From Streptomyces sp. CG4 (GTDB lineage: Bacteria > Actinomycetota > Actinomycetes > Streptomycetales > Streptomycetaceae): a DNA stretch of 64,000 nt. A program made the position numbers and the translations under genes. Below are positions 60,363 through 64,000 of this stretch, piece after piece. The DNA lies in NCBI RefSeq assembly GCF_041080655.1, contig NZ_CP163525.1, positions 7,998,001-8,062,000 on the forward strand. Reading direction: 5' to 3'. Position 1 is the first letter of the stretch. Every line of letters begins with the position of its first letter. The notes beneath the pieces are model-generated. The model had not been told where the DNA came from, did not search any database, and saw only the letters and a program-made list of their open reading frames with translations.

Positions 60363-61354
60363 CGGGCGGCCTCCGCCGTCGCCGTACGCGGGCCGGGGAG
60401 TTCGCCGGCCTGGAGGGCGGCGAAGTCGGCGTGTGCCGCCTCGACGGCTTCGGGGTATGCCTCGCGCTTGGCGTGCTCGGCGAGCGCCCGGTAGACGCTG
60501 GCCACCGACGGGTTCTGTCCCTTGCGTCGGCCGGTGGGGATGATCAGGTCGGGCTGGATCTGCTCGACGGACTCGCCGTTGGCCCTCCGGCGTAGCACGG
60601 TGTGCAGCATGTCGTCGGTGATGACCGGCGGCCGGCCGCCGTGCTTGCCTTTGCGGGCTGCGGTGTCGAGCCCCTCCAGCGTCGACTCCCGGATGTTCTC
60701 CCGCTCTGTCTCCGCCATCGCCGCGAAGAACGCGAACAGGAGCTTCCCGGGGCCGGTGGGGTCATAGATGCCGGGCAGGGGACCGGCGAGCATCTCCAGG
60801 ACCAGGCCGTGCGCGGTGAGGTGGTCGGCGAGCGCGGTCAGCTCGGCGGCGTCGCGCCCGAGCCGCTTCATCTCGTACACGGTGACGATCATCCGGCAGT
60901 GCGGGGCGTGCGCCTTGATCTCCCGCGCCGTACGCAGCGCCTGTTCGAACTGCGGGCGCACCCGCACCCGGGTGCTGATCTTCTCGCTGAACACCTTGTC
61001 GCGCGGGATGCCATGCGCGGTGAGCGCGTCGAGCTGGGAGTCGAGTTCCTGGCTCAGGTGCGAACAACGGGCATAGCCGATACGGATGTCCGCGCCCGGG
61101 GAGTCCGCCACGGCCGGGGCCGGAGGCGGGGTGCCGGGCCGCCAGGGCTGTCCCGGCCCGCGGTCGGCAGGCGTCTGCACCCGCAGCAGCTTCGCGAGCC
61201 GGGGCACCTTCGTGAACCGGCCCGTGTGGTAGGCGCCGGCGACCGCGCCGCCGCGCGAGCGGCACGGCGAGCCGGGCTGAACATCACAGCGGGGGCAGGG
61301 GTGGCGCTCGACGTCGTCCGCGTCGCGCGGCGAGGGGTCCTGAGCGTCCGTCAC
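60359..61354 (-). CDS. Serine resolvase/invertase with N-terminal zinc-binding motif
   Basis: A 331-residue recombinase. Residues about 15-60 carry a Cys/His motif (HPCPRCDVQPGSPC, AYHTGRF). The resolvase domain (about 88-235) has IGYARCSHLSQELDSQLDAL with the catalytic Ser, YEMKRLGRDAAEL with the catalytic Arg, and the E helix FFAAMAETERENIRE. A C-terminal HTH follows (VEQIQPDLII, NPSVASVYRAL). GTG 61354 is used; a longer frame to 61405 lacks a good ribosome site. It may resolve or invert a nearby site such as the inverted repeat at 61381-61428. Confidence 0.87.
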   Translation of the reverse strand: MTDAQDPSPRDADDVERHPCPRCDVQPGSPCRSRGGAVAGAYHTGRFTKVPRLAKLLRVQTPADRGPGQPWRPGTPPPAPAVADSPGADIRIGYARCSHLSQELDSQLDALTAHGIPRDKVFSEKISTRVRVRPQFEQALRTAREIKAHAPHCRMIVTVYEMKRLGRDAAELTALADHLTAHGLVLEMLAGPLPGIYDPTGPGKLLFAFFAAMAETERENIRESTLEGLDTAARKGKHGGRPPVITDDMLHTVLRRRANGESVEQIQPDLIIPTGRRKGQNPSVASVYRALAEHAKREAYPEAVEAAHADFAALQAGELPGPRTATAEAAR

Positions 61355-61380
61355 GGCCCCGGATTCTCGCACAACACAAG

Positions 61381-61428
61381 TCTCAGAAGGGGGTCCGGCC
61401 CACATTTGAAGGGGAACCGGTTCTGAGA
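61381..61428. repeat. Inverted repeat upstream of resolvase
   Basis: TCTCAGAA (61381-61388) and TTCTGAGA (61421-61428) are perfect complements separated by 32 bases, in the control region of the resolvase gene. It could be a res-like subsite, an operator, or an end of a decayed element. Confidence 0.45.
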
Positions 61429-61505
61429 GTGCGGAACGTGAGCTCTTGTCCGTTTCGTAGTTGAGGTTGGGGAAGGATTGCTGGTCGCGGGGGCGGGGCT
61501 GGCCC

Positions 61506-61928
61506 TCAGGCGCTGGGGCGGGCGAACAAGCCGGGTTCGGGTTCGATGAGGATGCCGCGGCTGACCAGGCGTTTCAGTTTGGAGCGGATGCCTTCGGTGT
61601 TCTTCGGGAGGATCGTCGCGTCGAGGGCTTGGCAGAGGTCGCGGGCGCGCATCGGCCGGCCCGCGTCGGCCAGGGCGGTGAGGATCTGCTGGTAGGCGGG
61701 GTGGTCCGGGATGTCAGGACGCTCCGGCTCAGCGTCGGGTGAGGGCATGGGGAGAGCGAGGAGGGTCTTGCGGGTGATGCGCAGGTTCTCGTTCTCCACG
61801 TCGACCTCGCCAAGCTGTCGGGTGAGTTCTTCGATGCGGGCCCGGAACTGCTCGGCCTGGCCGACCAGTTCGCGCTCGCGGGCCTCGATGTGTTCCAGGA
61901 TGGGTTTGACCTGTGGGTTCTCGCTCAT
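61506..61928 (-). CDS. Coiled-coil/winged-helix protein associated with IS5-type remnant
   Basis: A 140-residue protein. Residues 1-55 are a strong coiled coil (ILEHIEARERELVGQAEQ, ENENLRI). After a Pro-rich hinge, residues about 75-135 form a small winged-helix domain (ILTALADAGRPMRARDLCQAL, RSKLKRLVSRGILIE). GGAGGACCGC precedes the ATG, which overlaps the stop of the transposase remnant (ATGA), so it looks like the accessory second gene of that IS type. Its role in transposition or regulation is not known to me. Confidence 0.75.
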   Translation of the reverse strand: MSENPQVKPILEHIEARERELVGQAEQFRARIEELTRQLGEVDVENENLRITRKTLLALPMPSPDAEPERPDIPDHPAYQQILTALADAGRPMRARDLCQALDATILPKNTEGIRSKLKRLVSRGILIEPEPGLFARPSA

Positions 61929-62366
61929 GCGGTCCTCCAGGAGGCGATGGTGCGGCCGGTGAGGCGGCGGCTCATGACGGAGGTCATCGCGCACAAGACG
62001 CGGGAGCGGGAGGAGGCGGGGCGGTGTTCGTAGTCGCGTGCGAGGCGGCGGTAGAACATCAGGATCCCGTTCGTCTGCTCCACGCAGCGCGATGCCGGCG
62101 GTGTTCTCATGCGCGGACGCCGCGAGCACGACGACCGCGACGACGAGCCCCAACACGTCCACGGCCAGGCATCTCTTCCTGCCCGGCACCCTTTTCGCGG
62201 CATCCCGGCCCGTCGTCGTGGCCGGGACGCCGACGGCGGCGTGGATGCTCTGCGTGTCCAGGACCACCAGGCTCGGGTCGGCTAATCGCTTCCGCTTCTC
62301 CCGCAGCTGCCAGCGCAGCAGGTCGTGGATGTCCTGGTCGGTGCCCTCGTCGCGCCAGAGGTAGAA
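61925..62366 (-). pseudogene. IS5-type transposase remnant with internal deletion
   Basis: The visible N-side frame reads YFYLWRDEGTDQDIHDLLRW and SLVVLDTQSIHAAVGVPATT to SAHENTAGIAL. It then jumps frame to VEQTNGILMFYRRLARDYEH and SRVLCAMTSVMSRRLTGRT. The middle of the DDE domain (second Asp and Glu region) is deleted and the 5' end is missing at about 62366, where gvpL sequence begins. It is unrelated in detail to the intact IS at 59 kb. Confidence 0.8.
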
Positions 62367-62534
62367 GTAGCCTACCTCCTCTCGCGTGAGGCGGCGGCAG
62401 GCTTCCGCACGCGAGTGCTTGAGGTCGCCCAGGGACTGTCCGGCGTGCGGATCGACGTCACTGGACCCTGGGCGCCGTACTCCTTCGTCGCCCCGCCGGG
62501 CACGCAGTCATCAGCAACGGACCGGGCGCCATGA
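62367..62534 (+). pseudogene. gvpL: gvpL/gvpF 3' fragment (gas-vesicle protein)
   Basis: Fifty-five codons encode VAYLLSREAAAGFRTRVLEV and GVRIDVTGPWAPYSF, the C-terminal signature of GvpF/GvpL. Everything upstream has been replaced by the IS5-type remnant. The TGA overlaps the next ATG (ATGA), preserving the operon joint of streptomycete gvpL-gvpS. Confidence 0.8.
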
Positions 62535-62765
62535 ACGACGTGACGCACTCGCCCGGGGCCGAGCCGCTGGCGCAGCGCCAGGTGGCCCTCATCGACCTGC
62601 CTCGACCGCCTGCTGAGCGGCGGCGTCGTCCTCACCGGCGACGTGGTCCTGTCGATCGCCGACATCGACCTGGTGCGCATCTCACTGCGGGCTCTGATCG
62701 TCTCTGTGAGCGCCCAGAACCCGTCACCATGGATGACGCCGACGCGCCCCGGGGAGGCGTCATGA
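62531..62765 (+). pseudogene. gvpS: gvpS/gvpJ-type gas-vesicle gene with frameshift
   Basis: The start ATG 62531 gives MNDVTHSPGAEPLAQRQVALIDL, then one extra C near 62600 shifts the frame. In the next frame the GvpA/J/S core LDRLLSGGVVLTGDVVLSIA, DIDLVRISLRALIVSVSA continues to TGA 62763-62765. Restoring one base would give about 76 residues, the normal family size. The stop overlaps the gvpK start (ATGA). Confidence 0.8.
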
Positions 62766-63181
62766 CGGGTGTGGTCGCCGGGGGCGGGCACGCCGATCCG
62801 CCCGACCGTCTGGGCGAGATCGCCGAAGCGGCCGACCGGGCCTGCCGGCTGCTGTCCGCGGTACCCGACTTCACCACGCCGGCCCGTCCGTCACCGCGCC
62901 CCGCCCGCCGCATCAGTACCGACCCGGACAGCGTCCAACGGGACCTGGTCCGGCTTGTCCTCACCCTGGTTGAACTGCTGCGGCAACTCATGGAGCGCCA
63001 GGCGTTGCACCGCGTTGACCAAGGCGATCTCACCGAGGAGCAGGAAGAGCGGCTCGGTTCCACTCTCATGATCCTCCACGACCGGATGTCCGAGCTCTGC
63101 ACCCGCTACGGCCTGACCATGGAGGACCTCAACTTGGACCTGGGCCCGCTCGGCCCCCTCCTTCCCCCTGATCCCCCCTGA
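62762..63181 (+). CDS. gvpK: Gas-vesicle protein GvpK
   Basis: A 139-residue GvpK: after a variable N-terminus the family core is intact (ISTDPDSVQRDLVRLVLTLV, LMERQALHRVDQGDLTEEQ, LHDRMSELCTRYGLTMEDLNLDLGPLGPLL). GvpK is a minor structural/assembly protein of gas vesicles. With gvpL truncated and gvpS shifted, and no gvpA in view, it is likely a non-functional survivor here unless a complete cluster exists elsewhere. Confidence 0.9.
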   Translation: MTGVVAGGGHADPPDRLGEIAEAADRACRLLSAVPDFTTPARPSPRPARRISTDPDSVQRDLVRLVLTLVELLRQLMERQALHRVDQGDLTEEQEERLGSTLMILHDRMSELCTRYGLTMEDLNLDLGPLGPLLPPDPP

Positions 63182-63266
63182 TCGCGCAAGTGACACCCCT
63201 CCCTGAGCGGTCCCGCGGTCGTGATCACGCAATGGATGCTACGCGTCCCCCACCGCAGTGACTGCT

Positions 63267-63290
63267 GTTTTCCTGCGAGATACGGGGTAC
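63267..63290 (+). promoter_or_regulatory. SigB-type promoter of the CsbD gene
   Basis: GTTT (63267-63270), 14 bases, then GGGTAC (63285-63290) matches the Streptomyces general-stress sigma consensus (GTTT-N14-16-GGGTAY). It lies 48 bases above the CsbD start. Confidence 0.75.
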
Positions 63291-63337
63291 CCGACATGGG
63301 TGTCCATAACCTCCCATGGCTAGGAGAGTGAACAACG

Positions 63338-63511
63338 ATGGCCGTAGAGAAAAAGGCCAAGGGCAAGATGGAAGAAGCCGCAGGCAAGACCAAAGAGGCG
63401 GTCGGACGCACCGTGGGCAACGAGCGGATGACAGCCGAAGGACAGGCCAAGAAGTCGAAGGGCGCAGCGCGCCAGGCCAAGGAGAAGACCAAGGACGTAT
63501 TCAAGCACTGA
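63338..63511 (+). CDS. CsbD-family stress protein
   Basis: A 57-residue Lys/Glu/Ala-rich helical protein (KKAKGKMEEAAGKTKEAVGR, GNERMTAEGQAKKSKG, RQAKEKTKDVFK), matching the CsbD family. GGAGAG precedes the ATG. CsbD proteins are general-stress proteins of unknown mechanism, SigB-controlled in Bacillus, and a SigB-type promoter is visible here too. Confidence 0.92.
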   Translation: MAVEKKAKGKMEEAAGKTKEAVGRTVGNERMTAEGQAKKSKGAARQAKEKTKDVFKH

Positions 63512-63524
63512 TCAGGAAAGTCCT

Positions 63525-63555
63525 GGGCGGGATCCCTGAAATCCGGATCCCGCCC
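63525..63555. terminator. Bidirectional hairpin terminator
   Basis: GGGCGGGATCC (63525-63535) pairs perfectly with GGATCCCGCCC (63545-63555) around a 9-base loop. It sits between the convergent CsbD and DUF6131 genes and can serve both. Confidence 0.8.
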
Positions 63556-63648
63556 CTCTGCAGTCAAGTCGCACGTCACCAGTCTGATCCAGCAGGGCTC
63601 ATGCCATGAAGAACGTCCGGATCGGAGGCGGACGGCAGGACGTCAAAA

Positions 63649-63804
63649 TCACCAGTAGTGACGTCGGCCGGCTACTGCATGCCCCATGGACCCCATGGCC
63701 CACAAGGCGATTCCGACCACCGCCAGAATGAGGCCTATGGTCCACAGGATCGATATTCCTGTGACGAAACCGACTATGAGCAGAATGATCCCGAGTGCGA
63801 TCAT
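63649..63804 (-). CDS. DUF6131-type small membrane protein
   Basis: A 51-residue peptide with two membrane helices (MIALGIILLIVGFVTGISIL and TIGLILAVVGIALWAMGSMG) and the conserved end GRRHYW. CAGGAGGC precedes the ATG. I recognise it as the DUF6131 type, common in actinomycetes and often near stress genes; its role is unknown. Confidence 0.85.
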   Translation of the reverse strand: MIALGIILLIVGFVTGISILWTIGLILAVVGIALWAMGSMGHAVAGRRHYW

Positions 63805-63897
63805 GGCGTGCCTCCTGCGGTGGGTAACGGCTCCTCGTTGACGGGTTCCCGGAAAATGGTTCCTTTCATCAGCGGTGCGGGGAAATCTGGAGCGCAC

Positions 63898-64000
63898 TCA
63901 ATCCTTGGTGGTGTCGATGGCCCGCCCGTTGGCGGCAGGGCGTCCTCGTGAGCCGGCCCGTGAGGGCGCCTGGGTGTCCATCGGCCTGTGACCGGGCCCC
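63898..64000 (-). CDS. Possible 3' end of a gene entering from the right
   Basis: On the minus strand a frame open to the window edge ends GSRGRPAANGRAIDTTKD at the TGA at 63898-63900. It is short, Arg/Ala/Gly-rich and unrecognised; it may be the tail of a protein or a chance frame. Confidence 0.3.
   Translation of the reverse strand, partial: GPGHRPMDTQAPSRAGSRGRPAANGRAIDTTKD

Overview
The window is chromosomal DNA of a Streptomyces-type actinomycete. The evidence is the very high G+C, the GTG/TTG starts, the dense ATGA stop-start overlaps, the leaderless-looking promoters, and the family content: SigJ-like ECF factor, DUF885, Imm21, actinobacterial ROK and HxlR regulators, a gas-vesicle gvpL-S-K remnant, and P450/[3Fe-4S] ferredoxin pairs.

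Region 1 (1-10.6 kb) is the end of a biosynthetic cluster. It holds a ketoreductase-ending polyketide/PUFA-synthase-like protein (cut by the window start), a KS-AT-DH-phosphopantetheinyl transferase protein, a discrete acyl carrier protein, an alpha/beta hydrolase, a GT1 glycosyltransferase and a zinc-ribbon methyltransferase, all overlapping or nearly so. A convergent membrane protein of the LPG-synthase/flippase type follows. Together they suggest a glycosylated, methylated lipid or polyketide.

Region 2 (10.8-51 kb) is mostly conserved chromosome: DedA, gamma-carbonic anhydrase-like and acetyltransferase proteins, XRE-cupin regulator, YbaK, a CDF metal exporter with its ArsR repressor, PobA, an amino-acid permease, a CoA-binding protein, a degenerate cysteinyl-tRNA synthetase-like protein, SixA, YigZ, SbcDC, an Lrp/rhodanese pair, Imm21, a ferredoxin/reductase/P450 operon, an SDR, DUF885, an Lrp/PLP-lyase pair, a membrane ACT-GNAT acetyltransferase, PhoD, an ECF41 sigma factor, a GntR regulator behind a DasR-like operator, a ROK protein, a two-component system with a divergent ABC transporter, Mug and PurB. 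Several divergent promoters carry clear dyads.

Region 3 (51.1-62.4 kb) is a mosaic genomic island. It contains an amber-interrupted DUF4326 gene, a serine-integrase stump fused to an IS110 remnant, a three-gene recombinase cassette (intact tyrosine recombinase, small HTH protein, zinc-ribbon recombinase-like protein), an HxlR/SDR/SnoaL module with a concentric operator, an intact IS5-type insertion that landed exactly in a stop codon inside a palindrome, a serine resolvase with a coupled, amber-interrupted partner, and an IS5 remnant overlapping a coiled-coil gene.

Region 4 (62.4-64 kb) is the damaged 3' end of a gas-vesicle operon (gvpL fragment, frameshifted gvpS, intact gvpK), then a CsbD stress protein behind a SigB-type promoter and a convergent DUF6131 membrane peptide. 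The strongest candidate for something under-described is the recombinase trio at about 53.4-56.7 kb.
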